Positions 26,549-36,375 are shown, numbered from the stretch's first letter. The stretch: DNA of 64,000 bases from Pseudoduganella dura (GCF_009727155.1 NZ_WNWM01000002.1:6200001-6264000); one strand, 5' to 3'. Made by a program: numbers and translations. Notes: generated by a model from the sequence alone, not told the origin.

Positions 26549-27220
26549 TCAGGTCCGCACCGGGCCGCGCGACGTTCCATGGAGCCAGATGAAGATGGCC
26601 GTCGCCGCGCCGGCGCCGGCCAGTTGCGCCAGCACGAAAGCAGGCGCGTCGGCCAGGCGCAGCGCGCCGGCTTCGCCGATTGCCCTGGCCAGCGTCATCG
26701 CCGGGTTCATGAAGGCCGGCGAAGAGCTGTACCAGCAGGCCGCCATCACATAGGCGGACACGGCGAACGGCGCCGCCGCAGGGCGGGCCCGGCCACAGCC
26801 GATAAAGACGCACAGCAGGCCGAACGTGGCGACAGACTCGCCCAGCCACTGGCTCGTGCCGGTGCGTCCCCCGTGCGGAGCCGTCATCAGGTCCAGCCCG
26901 TACATGCCATGCACGGCTGCCATGCCGGCCACGGCACCCGCCACCTGCGCGACGATGTAGGGCGCTACGTAATCGATACGCAGGTTGCCACGCCACGCTT
27001 CCGACAGTGTCAGCACGGGATTGAACAGGCCGCCGGAAATATTGCCGAACGTGAGGACCAGCACGGCCAGCCCGGTGGCGCCGACCAGTGCGCTGACCAG
27101 CAGCGCCATCGCGGCATCGCCACCCGCCAGGCGCTGCGCGGCAATGCCGGCGCCGCCGCCGATCGACAGCAGCAGTGCGGTGCCGATGAATTCGGCCGCC
27201 AGGCGCTTTGCTATGGCCAT
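26549..27220 (-). CDS. Aquaporin / MIP-family channel
   Basis: Start ATG 27220 follows CCAGGAAAATG; the longer reading upstream is not supported. The 223-residue protein has six hydrophobic segments and the two half-helix signatures, FNPVLTLSEA (NPV in place of the usual NPA) and MNPAMTLARA (NPA intact). The first AEFIGTALLL matches the MIP N-terminus. It should conduct water or small uncharged solutes such as glycerol or arsenite across the inner membrane. No arsenic genes are adjacent, so the substrate stays open. It lies just past the right boundary of the insertion-sequence island. Confidence 0.85.
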   Translation of the reverse strand: MAIAKRLAAEFIGTALLLSIGGGAGIAAQRLAGGDAAMALLVSALVGATGLAVLVLTFGNISGGLFNPVLTLSEAWRGNLRIDYVAPYIVAQVAGAVAGMAAVHGMYGLDLMTAPHGGRTGTSQWLGESVATFGLLCVFIGCGRARPAAAPFAVSAYVMAACWYSSSPAFMNPAMTLARAIGEAGALRLADAPAFVLAQLAGAGAATAIFIWLHGTSRGPVRT

Positions 27221-27398
27221 CACACATTTTCCTGGAATAAACGTTGAGACGTATACTCTAGGGCAATACAAGCCGCTGGCTATCAGGGCTGGCTTATAGC
27301 AGATATGAGGCGGGCATGTGTCAGACAGCAAGGGTAGATGGGCTGGCGGCCTTGTTGCCGGTTCAGCGCGGTAATCGTTCCCATGCCGTCATCCGGCC

Positions 27399-28028
27399 TT
27401 ATTTTCGGCGGCGAATGGCCGCCGAAATCAGACCGAGGCCGGCGAGCAGCATGCTGACCGTTTCCGGTTCCGGAACAGGCGCGATACTCCCGGGCAGCAC
27501 CTGCACATTCACCACGTCGAAACCAGGGGAAGCACCGCGATTGTCCAGGCCCACGATCTTGACTGCCCGCACAGCATCCGTAAAGCCGATCGAAGCGAGA
27601 TCGAACGCCGTCGTCCCGTCATCCGCTGCAACGCCCAGCAGGACGAAATTGATCGTATCCGAGCTGACATACACATTCGCGCGCTCGCCGCTTGCGCCCG
27701 TTTCCTGAATGAAAATGTCGTTGCCAACGCCGTCGATGGCTGTTTCGTCGGTGAAACCGACGGTGATATACGAACCCGTCGGCAGGGACAGGAAATCGTT
27801 GAGGCCGACCGGTCCGGGCTCGCTGCCCAATACGACGTCCGTCGAAACAGGCTGGTACCCGGTGAAGTTACCGATGCCGCCGTATGGACCGGCGATCGGG
27901 CCCGCACCGCTATCGAAGTAATCCAGGACCACGTCTGCATAGCCGAGCGTGCCGGCATTGGCTTGCACGCTGAAAGCTGCGGAGGCCATCGCCAGGGCTG
28001 TAATGACAAACTTGCGCATTGCTGACAT
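27399..28028 (-). CDS. PEP-CTERM sorting-domain protein
   Basis: Start ATG 28028 follows AGGAAAT. The 209-residue protein has a Sec signal peptide (to about residue 27), a beta-rich extracellular body, and the C-terminal sorting signal VPEPETVSMLLAGLGL followed by the basic RRRK tail. PEP-CTERM proteins are processed by exosortase and usually linked to exopolysaccharide or biofilm; the exosortase is not in this window. A perfect 10-bp hairpin (27403-27412 with 27418-27427) overlaps the last codons. Confidence 0.85.
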   Translation of the reverse strand: MSAMRKFVITALAMASAAFSVQANAGTLGYADVVLDYFDSGAGPIAGPYGGIGNFTGYQPVSTDVVLGSEPGPVGLNDFLSLPTGSYITVGFTDETAIDGVGNDIFIQETGASGERANVYVSSDTINFVLLGVAADDGTTAFDLASIGFTDAVRAVKIVGLDNRGASPGFDVVNVQVLPGSIAPVPEPETVSMLLAGLGLISAAIRRRK

Positions 28029-28359
28029 TCGATTTCCTATAAATTGAATTGTTGGAAAAACAATTGCAAGCAGAGATCGTGCCAAGCTATTAAATGCTTG
28101 TTTTAATTAGCTATGGATAAATAGCATGATAAAAGTTGTAAGAAAAACCGACGGTAATGGTGGCGTCACAAATTTTAATAAGCCAAACAGCAACGATCCC
28201 CGCGCCAGTTTTCGGCAGTCCTTAGCGCGATTACTGCTTAGCTTATGACAAAAAGATGAATTACCAACTGCGAAATGGTTCGTTTCTGTTCGCAAGGGGG
28301 CCTGCTACGCTGTTTTGTGGCTGAGCGCTGTGCCCGGCCGCAGACAGCCGGAGCAAGAA
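28029..28359. promoter_or_regulatory. AT-rich divergent region before the putative sulfur operon
   Basis: No gene is seen. The stretch is markedly AT-rich compared with both sides. It separates the PEP-CTERM gene from the first monooxygenase gene, so the main promoter of the downstream operon should lie here. I could not place boxes or a CysB-type site with confidence; a GGAG at 28350-28353 precedes the TTG start. Confidence 0.4.
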
Positions 28360-29760
28360 TTGACGAAGCATGCATCGACCAAGCAGATTCGCCTGAACGC
28401 GTTCAACATGAATTGCGTGGGGCACATCCACCACGGCCTGTGGAAACACCCGCGCGACAATTCCGTCGATTACCGCAAGCCCGAATACTGGATCGAGCTG
28501 GGCAAGCTGCTTGAAAAAGGGCTGTTCGATGCCGTGTTCCTGGCCGATATCGTCGGCGTCTACGACGTGCTGGGCGACGGCATCGACGTGACGGCGCGCG
28601 AGGCGGTGCAGTTGCCCGTCAACGATCCCGGCTATGTCGTACCGCTGATGGCGCAGGCCACGAAACATATCGGCTTCGGCGTCACGGCGAACCTCACCTA
28701 CGAACATCCGTACCTGTTCGCACGCCGCTTCGCCACGCTGGACCACCTGACGAACGGCCGCATCGGCTGGAACATCGTCACCGGCTACCTCGACAGCGCG
28801 GCGCGCGGCGTGGGCCTGAAGCAGCAGATCGACCACGACGACCGCTACGACCGCGGCGACGACTTCATGGACGCGTTCTACAAGCTTCTCGAAGGCAGCT
28901 GGGAAGACGATGCCGTCGTCAACGACCGCGAGCGAGGTATCTATGCCGATCCGGCGAAGATCCATCGCGTCAGCCACGACGGTCCGTTCTACAGGATCGA
29001 CAACGTCTACAACCTCACCGAGCCGTCGCCGCAGCGCACGCCGGTGCTGTACCAGGCCGGCGCCTCGAAGCGCGGCAACCAGTTCGCGGGCCGTCACGCC
29101 GAGTGCGTGTTCACCGGCGGCCCGGACCGGCCGACGCTGGCCAGGATCGTGTCCACGATCCGCGGCCAGGCCGTGGAAGCGGGCCGCGGGCGCGACGATG
29201 TCAAGATCCTGTCGGGCCTCACCGTGGTCGTCGACACCAACGAAAAGGCGGCCCGCGAGAAATTCGAGGAATACCGTGCCTATTCCAGTCCCGAAGGCGC
29301 GCTGGCGCACATGGTCAGCGGTACCGGCGTGGACCTGGACCGGTTCGGGCTGGACGAGGAAATCACCGACGAAACACTCGAAGCGCTGTATCCCGGCCGC
29401 CTGAAACGGGTAGGCGAAGCGCGCGCGGGCAGCTTCGCCGCAGGCACCACGCGCCGCAAACTGCTCGAAGCGCGCCGCTTCGGCTCGCAGCAGGCCCCGC
29501 TGGTCGGCACGCCGTCGCAGGTGGCCGATGAAATCGAAAGGATCGTCGCCGAGACGGATCTCGACGGCTTCAACCTGACCCGCACCGTGGCGCCGGAAAG
29601 CTACCGCGATTTCATCGAACTGGTGATCCCCGAACTGCAGGAGCGCGGCCTGTACAAGACGGCCTACGAGGAAGGCACATTGCGCGAAAAGCTGTTCGGC
29701 GCCGGCCGCGCGCGACTGCCCGACAACCACCACGCCGCGAGCTTCCGCACATGGAAATGA
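28360..29760 (+). CDS. FMN-dependent monooxygenase of the NtaA/SnaA/DszA family
   Basis: The best start is TTG 28360, seven bases after GGAG; no ATG fits the N-terminus. The 466-residue protein has the family signatures HHGLWKHPRDNS, GLFDAVFLADIVGVYD, YEHPYLFARRFATLDHLTNGRIGWNIVTGYL and PVLYQAGASKRGNQFAG. These are bacterial-luciferase-like TIM-barrel monooxygenases that use reduced FMN from a partner reductase to oxidise N- or S-containing compounds (nitrilotriacetate, dibenzothiophene sulfone, sulfonates). The neighbouring SfnB-like enzyme and CysB-like regulator point to organosulfur oxidation. It overlaps the ATPase gene by an ATGA. Confidence 0.88.
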   Translation: MTKHASTKQIRLNAFNMNCVGHIHHGLWKHPRDNSVDYRKPEYWIELGKLLEKGLFDAVFLADIVGVYDVLGDGIDVTAREAVQLPVNDPGYVVPLMAQATKHIGFGVTANLTYEHPYLFARRFATLDHLTNGRIGWNIVTGYLDSAARGVGLKQQIDHDDRYDRGDDFMDAFYKLLEGSWEDDAVVNDRERGIYADPAKIHRVSHDGPFYRIDNVYNLTEPSPQRTPVLYQAGASKRGNQFAGRHAECVFTGGPDRPTLARIVSTIRGQAVEAGRGRDDVKILSGLTVVVDTNEKAAREKFEEYRAYSSPEGALAHMVSGTGVDLDRFGLDEEITDETLEALYPGRLKRVGEARAGSFAAGTTRRKLLEARRFGSQQAPLVGTPSQVADEIERIVAETDLDGFNLTRTVAPESYRDFIELVIPELQERGLYKTAYEEGTLREKLFGAGRARLPDNHHAASFRTWK

Positions 29761-31520
29761 ACGCACCCTGGCGCGGCGCCGGCGAATCCGACGCCGGCGC
29801 GCCGCTGCTGCAGGTGCGGCAGCTCGATGTCTGGTACCCGAACGGTCCGGCCGTGCAGGGCTTCGACCTCGACGTGCGCCGCAACGAGGTGGTGGCGCTG
29901 GTCGGCGAATCCGGCTGCGGCAAGTCGACGGCGGCCGGCGCGATCGCCGGCCTGCTGCCGCCGAAGGCCGGCGTCAGGGGTTCGATCCTGTTCGAGGGCC
30001 GGGATCTGCTCGCCGCTTCCGAAAGCACCTTGCGCGACCTGCGCGGCAATGCGATCGGCATGATCTTCCAGGAGCCGATGACGTCGCTGAACCCGGTGCT
30101 GACGATCGGCACGCAGATCGAGGAAGTGCTGCGCCGCCATTGCAAGCTGAGCGCGGCGGCGGCGCGGGCACGCGCGATCGAGCTGCTCGACCTGGTGCGC
30201 ATTCCCGAACCGAAGCGCCGCGTCGACGACTATCCGCACAATCTTTCGGGCGGCCAGCGGCAGCGCGTGATGATCGCCATCGCAGTCGCCTGCGAGCCGC
30301 GCCTCTTGGTCGCCGACGAGCCCACCACGGCGCTGGACGTGACAATCCAGGCACAGGTGCTGGAACTGCTGGCCAGCCTGCGCCGCGACCTGTCGATGTC
30401 GCTGCTGCTGATCACGCACGACCTGGCCGTGGTCGGGCAATGGGCCGACCGCGTGGCCGTCATGCAGCATGGCCGCAAGGTGGAGGAGGGCACGCGCGAC
30501 GAAGTGTTCTTCGCGCCGCGCCACCGTTACAGCCGGGGCTTGCTGGAGTCTTCGCTGCACGTGCATCCCGGCTGCCACTACAGCCGCGTCAAGCTGGCCG
30601 AGATCCGCCACGCCGTCGACGATGCCGGCGAACGCTCGTTCAGCTACACGGCGCAGGAGCAGCGCCAGCCCTTGCCGCGTGAAGCGGCCATCCACCAGCC
30701 GCCCGTGCTGGACGTGCGCAACCTGGTGGCGCAATACTCGTCCCGCTACGGCACGATTTCCGCCGTAAAAGACGTATCGTTCCAGATCGGCCGCGGCGAG
30801 ACCCTGGGCCTGGTGGGCGAATCCGGTTGCGGCAAGTCCACGCTGTCGAAGACCATCGTCGGCCTGAACCGCGCCGTGCGGGGCCAGGTGATCCTGGACG
30901 GCACGGATATCGCGCCACTTTCGGGCCGCGCGCTGCGCCCGCACCGTGCCAACGTGCAGATGGTATTCCAGGACCCGTACGCCTCGCTGAACCCGCGCAT
31001 GCGCGTCGGCGACGCGCTGGACGAGGTGCTCGTCGTGCAGGGCGTGCGCGACCGCAACCAACGGCAGCGACGCGTGCTGGCGATGCTCGACGCGGTGGGC
31101 CTGCCCGCCGTGGCGGCGCGCCGCTACCCGCACGAATTCTCCGGCGGCCAGCGGCAGCGCATAGGCATTGCCCGCGCGCTGATCCTGCGCCCGAAACTGC
31201 TGATCTGCGACGAACCCGTGTCGGCACTGGACGTGTCGGTGCGCGCGCAGATCCTGAACCTGTTCGTCGATCTCAAGCAGGAGTTCGGCCTGTCGTACCT
31301 GTTCATTTCGCACGACCTCTCCGTGATCAACTATATCGCCGACCGCGTGATGGTGATGCAGAAGGGCGAGGCGGTGGAAACCATCGGTCGCGACGACCTG
31401 TTTATCAATGCGCGGCACCCCTATACGCGCACGCTGATCGCGGCGACTCCGGGCTGGCCCGAGCCGCCCGCGCTTGCGTCGGACCAGGGCGTCCACGAGC
31501 GCCGGCAGGTGGCCCGATGA
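29757..31520 (+). CDS. Dipeptide-type ABC transporter ATPase, DppD-DppF fusion
   Basis: ATG 29757 overlaps the upstream stop (ATGA); ATG 29751 is an alternative. The 587-residue protein has two complete nucleotide-binding domains. The first has Walker A GESGCGKST, then NLSGGQRQR and LLVADEPTTALD. The second, from about residue 320, has another GESGCGKST, then EFSGGQRQR and LLICDEPVSALD. Each is followed by the peptide/nickel-type oligopeptide C-terminal segment. One polypeptide thus replaces the usual pair and energises import through the two permeases encoded downstream. Confidence 0.92.
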   Translation: MNAPWRGAGESDAGAPLLQVRQLDVWYPNGPAVQGFDLDVRRNEVVALVGESGCGKSTAAGAIAGLLPPKAGVRGSILFEGRDLLAASESTLRDLRGNAIGMIFQEPMTSLNPVLTIGTQIEEVLRRHCKLSAAAARARAIELLDLVRIPEPKRRVDDYPHNLSGGQRQRVMIAIAVACEPRLLVADEPTTALDVTIQAQVLELLASLRRDLSMSLLLITHDLAVVGQWADRVAVMQHGRKVEEGTRDEVFFAPRHRYSRGLLESSLHVHPGCHYSRVKLAEIRHAVDDAGERSFSYTAQEQRQPLPREAAIHQPPVLDVRNLVAQYSSRYGTISAVKDVSFQIGRGETLGLVGESGCGKSTLSKTIVGLNRAVRGQVILDGTDIAPLSGRALRPHRANVQMVFQDPYASLNPRMRVGDALDEVLVVQGVRDRNQRQRRVLAMLDAVGLPAVAARRYPHEFSGGQRQRIGIARALILRPKLLICDEPVSALDVSVRAQILNLFVDLKQEFGLSYLFISHDLSVINYIADRVMVMQKGEAVETIGRDDLFINARHPYTRTLIAATPGWPEPPALASDQGVHERRQVAR

Positions 31521-32503
31521 AAAATTACGTGAAACGCCGGCTGCTGCAGTTCGTGCCCATCATCCTGGGCATCTGCGTGCTGAACTTCGCGCTGCTGCAA
31601 CTGGTGCCGGGCGACCTGGCCGAAGTGATGGCCAGCGAATCGGCACAGGATACCGTCGACGGGGCGGAGGAAAAGCTGGCCCACCTGCGGCAGGCATTCG
31701 GCCTGGACGCGCCGATGCACGTGCAACTGTTCACCTACGTCAAACGGCTGCTGACGTTCGACCTGGGCTACTCGTACCGCTACAGCGCCAGCGTGTCCGA
31801 CCTGATCGCCGAGCGCATTGGCGCCACCGCGCTGCTCGGCCTGTCGAGCCTCGTGCTGTCGGTCGTCGTCGGCGTGCTGCTCGGCGTACTGTGCGCGCGC
31901 CGGCGCAACGGCCGGCTGGACCGCGCCGTGTCCGCGCTGATGGCGCTGTGCTACTCGGTGCCGGTGTTCTGGCTGGCGCTGATGATGGTGGTGCTGTTCG
32001 GCGTCACGCTGCAATGGTTCCCGATCGGCGGCATGAGCGAAGTCGGCGCGGCCGAGCAGGGCGGCTGGGCCGGGGTGCGCGACGTGCTGTGGCATCTGGT
32101 ACTGCCGGTGACCACGCTGTCCGTGTACTCGATCGCCGTGTACGCGCGGTTCACCCGCGCGTCGATGGTCGATGCGCTGCAGGAGGATTACATCCGCACG
32201 GCGCGCTCGAAGGGCCTGTCCGACCGCGTGGTGGTCTTTCGCCATGCGCTGCGCAACGCGATCCTGCCGGTACTGACGCTGATCGCGGCGAATTTCGGCG
32301 AACTGCTGGCCGGCAGCATCGTCATCGAGACCGTGTTCTCGTGGCCGGGCATCGGCCGGCTGATCTTCAACTCGGTCATTGCCCGCGACACGAACCTGCT
32401 GCTGTCGATTTTGTTCCTCAGTTCGCTGCTGGTGATGGCCACCAGCCTGCTGCTCGACATCGTGTATGCGCGGCTCGATCCGCGCATCGAACTCAATACG
32501 TGA
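31517..32503 (+). CDS. Peptide/nickel-type ABC permease (DppB-like)
   Basis: Starts at ATG 31517, overlapping the ATPase stop. The 328-residue protein has six predicted membrane segments, the N-terminal RRLLQFVPIILGICVLNFAL, the G-D-P-type loop (GLDAPMHVQL), and the EAA loop YIRTARSKGLSDRVVVFRHALRNA that contacts the ATPase. It forms the inner-membrane channel together with the DppC-like protein. Confidence 0.9.
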   Translation: MKNYVKRRLLQFVPIILGICVLNFALLQLVPGDLAEVMASESAQDTVDGAEEKLAHLRQAFGLDAPMHVQLFTYVKRLLTFDLGYSYRYSASVSDLIAERIGATALLGLSSLVLSVVVGVLLGVLCARRRNGRLDRAVSALMALCYSVPVFWLALMMVVLFGVTLQWFPIGGMSEVGAAEQGGWAGVRDVLWHLVLPVTTLSVYSIAVYARFTRASMVDALQEDYIRTARSKGLSDRVVVFRHALRNAILPVLTLIAANFGELLAGSIVIETVFSWPGIGRLIFNSVIARDTNLLLSILFLSSLLVMATSLLLDIVYARLDPRIELNT

Positions 32504-32521
32504 AAACCGCGTGAAAGCTGC

Positions 32522-33340
32522 ATGAAAACCTTGAAGACTTCGCTCCCGATCCGCGCCAGCGTGGCGATCCTCGCCCTCGTGAGCCTGGCCGCGCTCCTTG
32601 CGCCCGTCCTCTATGCCGGCGACCCGTTCGACATGACGGCGCAGCCGTACCTGTGGCCCGGCCAGGACTGGGCCCATCCGCTCGGCTCCGACCTGATGGG
32701 CCGCGACATCGCCGCCGGTGTGTTCCACGGCGCCCGCGTGTCGCTGCTCGTCGGCATCAGCGCGGCATGCCTGACCCTGCTGATCGGCGTGTCGCTGGGC
32801 ACGGTGGCCGGCTATTTCGGCGGCTGGATCGACAACGTGCTGATGCGCGTGACCGATTTCTTCCAGATCGTGCCGCGCGTGCTGCTGGTGATGGTGCTGG
32901 TCGCCATCCTGCAACCCACGCTGTGGGTGGTGGTGCTGGCGCTCGGCGCCACGTCGTGGACGCATCCGGCCCGCGTGGTCCGCTCCCAGGTGCTGGGCCT
33001 GCGCAACCGCGAATACGTACAGGCCGGGCTGGCGGCCGGCATGAGCCACACCCGCATCATCCTGCGCCACATCCTGCCCAATGCGCTGACGCCGATCCTG
33101 GTCAGCGTCTCGGTCGTGGTGGCCGGCTGCATCCTGGCCGAATCCTGGCTCGCGTTCCTCGGGCTGGGCGACCCGAACGCGATCAGCTGGGGCGCCATGA
33201 TCGGCACCGGGCGCGAGGCGATGCGCACCGGCTGGTACATGATCGCGATTCCCGGCGTGGCCGTGATGGTCACCGTGTGGTCGCTCAACGTGCTGGGCGA
33301 TTCGCTGAACCAGTATTTCAACCCGAAGCTTCGAGACTGA
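32522..33340 (+). CDS. Peptide/nickel-type ABC permease (DppC-like)
   Basis: A 272-residue protein with an N-terminal membrane segment, LGSDLMGRDIAAGVFHGARVSLLVG, which is the DppC/OppC hallmark, and the EAA-like loop YVQAGLAAGMSHTRIILRHILPNA. It is 18 bp downstream of the DppB-like gene and pairs with it. Confidence 0.9.
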   Translation: MKTLKTSLPIRASVAILALVSLAALLAPVLYAGDPFDMTAQPYLWPGQDWAHPLGSDLMGRDIAAGVFHGARVSLLVGISAACLTLLIGVSLGTVAGYFGGWIDNVLMRVTDFFQIVPRVLLVMVLVAILQPTLWVVVLALGATSWTHPARVVRSQVLGLRNREYVQAGLAAGMSHTRIILRHILPNALTPILVSVSVVVAGCILAESWLAFLGLGDPNAISWGAMIGTGREAMRTGWYMIAIPGVAVMVTVWSLNVLGDSLNQYFNPKLRD

Positions 33341-33352
33341 GTGAGACCCAAC

Positions 33353-34723
33353 ATGAGTACAGCTAGTGGCAAACCTGCCGGCAAGCCCGATGGCCGATCC
33401 GCGGCGCAATCCGCCGTGCAATCCGCGGTACCTTCGCCCGTCACCCCGATCGGCCAGGGCCGCGTGCACGTGATCGGCGACGATGCCGAGGCGCTGGCGG
33501 TGGCCGCCGCGCTGGCGGCCGAATTCGCGCCCGGCGCCGCGCTGCGCGACCGCGAACGGCGCCTGCCCGTCGCCGAGCTGCGGCAATTGCGCCAGAGCGG
33601 GTTGTGGGGCATCACGGTGCCGCGCGAATACGGCGGCGCCGGCGTGTCCTACGCCACGCTGGCGAAAGTGTTCGCGCTGCTGTCGGCGGCGGACGGGTCG
33701 ATCGGCCAGATCCCCCAGAACCATTATTTCATCCTCGAGATCATCCGCCACGAGGGCAGCGAAGCGCAGAAACGCTTCTTCTTCGAGCGCGTGCTGGCCG
33801 GCGACCATTTCGGCAACGCGCTGGTGGAACCGGAAGTGCGCAAGCCGGAAGACCGCAAGGTGAGCCTGTCGCGCGATGGCGAAGGCTACCGGGTCGACGT
33901 GCGCAAGTACTATTCGACCGGCGCGCTGTTCGCCGACTGGGTGCCGGTGGCCGTGGCCGACGCGGAAAAACATCATTTCCTGGCGATCTACCCGCGCAAC
34001 GCCGAAGGCCTGCGCATCGTCGACGACTGGGCCTCGTTCGGCCAGCGCACCACGGCCAGCGGCACGGTGATCGTCGACAACGCGTATTTGAAACCGGAGT
34101 GGCTGGTGCCGCACACGATCAACGCCGACCACGTCAAGCCCGTCGGCCCCGCCGGGCAGATCATGCACGCGGCGATCGATACCGGCATCGCCCGCGCCGC
34201 GTTCGAGGCGACCATCGCGTTCATCCGCAGGCGCAATCCGAAACAGGACGACGACGCGGTGTGGGAAGAAGACCAGCTGAGCATCCGCGATATCGGCGAC
34301 CTGGCCGTGGCGCTGCACGGCACCGAAGCGTTGCTGGAGCGTGCCGGCCATGCGATCGACAGGGCCTATGCGACAAATCTGGCCGATGACTGGACCCGCG
34401 CCGCGGTCGCCGTCTCCGAGGCGCGCGCCGCCAGCACGCACAGCTCGCTATTGATCACGAATAAACTGTTCGAGCTGGCCGGCACCCGCTCCACCGCGCC
34501 CGAACATGGACTGGACCGCCTGTGGCGCGATGCGCGCACGCACACGCTCCACGACCCGGTGCGCTGGCGGCTGTTCGACGTGGGCAATTACTACGTCAAC
34601 GACAAGGTACCGCTGCGGCGGCCGAAATGGGCCGAGCAGCAGCAGAAGGCCAAGGCAATGCCGGAAGGACCCGAACCCGTGACCGGCGACCTGCCGGAAC
34701 CGCGCCTGGCGGCCGGACTGTGA
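33353..34723 (+). CDS. SfnB-like sulfur-acquisition flavoprotein (acyl-CoA dehydrogenase fold)
   Basis: I use ATG 33353, 12 bp after the permease stop. The 456-residue protein has an extra Gly/Ala/Pro-rich leader, then the acyl-CoA dehydrogenase-like fold typical of SfnB/DszC: GLWGITVPREYGGAGVSYATLAKVF, GQIPQNHYF, the FMN-contact region YYSTGALFADWVPV, and DWASFGQRTTASGT. DszC and SfnB-type enzymes oxygenate sulfides, sulfoxides or sulfones using FMNH2. Lack of the acyl-CoA dehydrogenase catalytic base and the sulfur context support a monooxygenase over a true dehydrogenase. Confidence 0.82.
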   Translation: MSTASGKPAGKPDGRSAAQSAVQSAVPSPVTPIGQGRVHVIGDDAEALAVAAALAAEFAPGAALRDRERRLPVAELRQLRQSGLWGITVPREYGGAGVSYATLAKVFALLSAADGSIGQIPQNHYFILEIIRHEGSEAQKRFFFERVLAGDHFGNALVEPEVRKPEDRKVSLSRDGEGYRVDVRKYYSTGALFADWVPVAVADAEKHHFLAIYPRNAEGLRIVDDWASFGQRTTASGTVIVDNAYLKPEWLVPHTINADHVKPVGPAGQIMHAAIDTGIARAAFEATIAFIRRRNPKQDDDAVWEEDQLSIRDIGDLAVALHGTEALLERAGHAIDRAYATNLADDWTRAAVAVSEARAASTHSSLLITNKLFELAGTRSTAPEHGLDRLWRDARTHTLHDPVRWRLFDVGNYYVNDKVPLRRPKWAEQQQKAKAMPEGPEPVTGDLPEPRLAAGL

Positions 34724-34731
34724 GGCCACGC

Positions 34732-36354
34732 ATGGCATTCTCCAATCCCGTGTTCACCGCATTGCCCGATCCCGGCCGCCGGCAGATGCTGCGCCTCGGC
34801 GGCGCCGCGCTGGCCGGCGGCATGTTGCCGGGCCTGGCCGCCGGCGAGGCGGAAACTCCGGTACGCGGCGGCACGCTCGTCGCGATCGCGCACCCGGAAC
34901 CGTCCACGCTGGCCACGCACATCAACGGCGCCAACCCGATTTCGCTGGTCACGTCGAAGATCTACGACCGGCTGTTCACCGAAGGGAACGACTACGAACT
35001 GCTGCCGCGCCTGGCGCTGAGCGTGGACACGTCGAAGGATGGCCTGGACTGGACGATCAGGTTGCGCAAGGGCGTGCGCTGGCACGACGGCCACCCGTTC
35101 GATTCCGGCGACGTGAAGTTCTCGATCGACAAGATCTGGCCCATCTACCACAGCAATGTGACCAATGTGATCGAAAAGGTCACCGCGCCGGACGCGCACA
35201 CGATCGTGCTGCGCCTCAAGCAGAAATGGCCGATCCTGATCCGCCACCTGGGCGTGAGCGCCGGCCAGATCCTGCCGCAGCACCTGTACGAAGGCACGGA
35301 TATCATCACGAACCCGTACAACAACAAGCCGGTGGGCACCGGGCCGTTCCGTTTCAAGGAATGGCAGCGCGGCAGTCACATCGTGCTGGAGCGCAATCCG
35401 GACTATTACATGCCCGGCCTGCCGCACCTGGACCGCATCGTGTGGAAAGTCATCAACGATTCGGCCAGCCGCGCCGCCGCGCTGGAAACGGGCGCCGCCC
35501 ACTACGCCGCGCGCAACCCGGTCACGTTCAGCGACGCGGCCCGGCTGCGCCAGCGCCCCGACCTGGTGATCGACACGAAGCAGTACGAACCGAATTCGTA
35601 CTGGCTCGAATTCAACCTGCGCGATCCGGTGATCGGCAAGCTGGCGGTGCGCCAGGCGATCGCCCATGCGATCGACCGCGCCGCGCTCGTGAAGACGGTG
35701 TGGGGCGGCTACGGCGCGCCGCTCGATGCGCCGGTGCCGTCCGGCGTGGCCGAGTATTTCACGAAGGATGTGCCGAAATACCCGTTCGATCCGAAACGCG
35801 CCGAGCAATTGCTGGACCAGGCGGGCTTTCCCCGCAAGGCCGGCGGCTGGCGTTTCAAGCTGACGCACGACTTCATCCCCTTCGGCGACGATTACCGCCG
35901 CACCGGCGAATACGTGCGGCAGGCCCTGCGGCGCGTGGGCATCGACGCGTCGCTGGGCGGAAAAGACCTGTCGACTTGGACGCGCGACGTGTTCACGAAC
36001 CGCAATTTCCAGGTGATCAGTACCTGGGGTGGCTGGACGCGCGATCCGCAGAACAGCCTGGATATCCGCTTCGGCGCGCGCGGCGACAAGCGCGGCGTGC
36101 CGTGGTACAAGGTTTCCGGTTACACCAACAAGGAAATCGACGCGCTGCTGGAACCCACGCGCTCCGGCGCCGACCCGGCGCTGCGCAAGACCAACTACAA
36201 GCGTATCCAGCAGATCGTGCAGGCCGAATTGCCGGTGCTGCCGCTGCTCGAAGTGTATTTTTTCTCGGTATTGGGCAAGCGCGTACGCAATGTCGACGAG
36301 CTGCCGTACCAGACCCGCAACAATTTCGCCAACGTGTGGCTGGCAAAAGCATAG
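34732..36354 (+). CDS. Peptide/nickel-type ABC solute-binding protein, Tat-exported
   Basis: The 540-residue protein begins with a twin-arginine leader (PGRRQMLRLGGAALAGG), so it probably folds in the cytoplasm before export. The body matches family 5 extracellular solute-binding proteins: LDWTIRLRKGVRWHDGHPFDSGDV, NKPVGTGPFRFKEW, VRQAIAHAIDRAALV. It should deliver the imported compound to the Dpp-like permeases upstream. The substrate is inferred, from the operon, to be a sulfur-containing organic compound rather than a peptide. Confidence 0.9.
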   Translation: MAFSNPVFTALPDPGRRQMLRLGGAALAGGMLPGLAAGEAETPVRGGTLVAIAHPEPSTLATHINGANPISLVTSKIYDRLFTEGNDYELLPRLALSVDTSKDGLDWTIRLRKGVRWHDGHPFDSGDVKFSIDKIWPIYHSNVTNVIEKVTAPDAHTIVLRLKQKWPILIRHLGVSAGQILPQHLYEGTDIITNPYNNKPVGTGPFRFKEWQRGSHIVLERNPDYYMPGLPHLDRIVWKVINDSASRAAALETGAAHYAARNPVTFSDAARLRQRPDLVIDTKQYEPNSYWLEFNLRDPVIGKLAVRQAIAHAIDRAALVKTVWGGYGAPLDAPVPSGVAEYFTKDVPKYPFDPKRAEQLLDQAGFPRKAGGWRFKLTHDFIPFGDDYRRTGEYVRQALRRVGIDASLGGKDLSTWTRDVFTNRNFQVISTWGGWTRDPQNSLDIRFGARGDKRGVPWYKVSGYTNKEIDALLEPTRSGADPALRKTNYKRIQQIVQAELPVLPLLEVYFFSVLGKRVRNVDELPYQTRNNFANVWLAKA

Positions 36355-36375
36355 AAAACCGGCATAAGGACCATC

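Noticed and set aside
26212..26592. A 126-codon frame leading out of insertion sequence copy B
   Set aside because: It begins inside the element end and has a composition unlike a protein; it is probably a chance frame.
28341..28420. ATG start for the NtaA-like monooxygenase
   Set aside because: The first ATG lies inside the conserved N-terminus; TTG 28360 with GGAG seven bases upstream fits better.
28261..29766. Long minus-strand frames opposite the monooxygenase and transporter genes (also 29664-31496 and 31421-34441)
   Set aside because: They mirror genes with clear family signatures; the translations are Arg/His/Gln-rich and match nothing recognisable.
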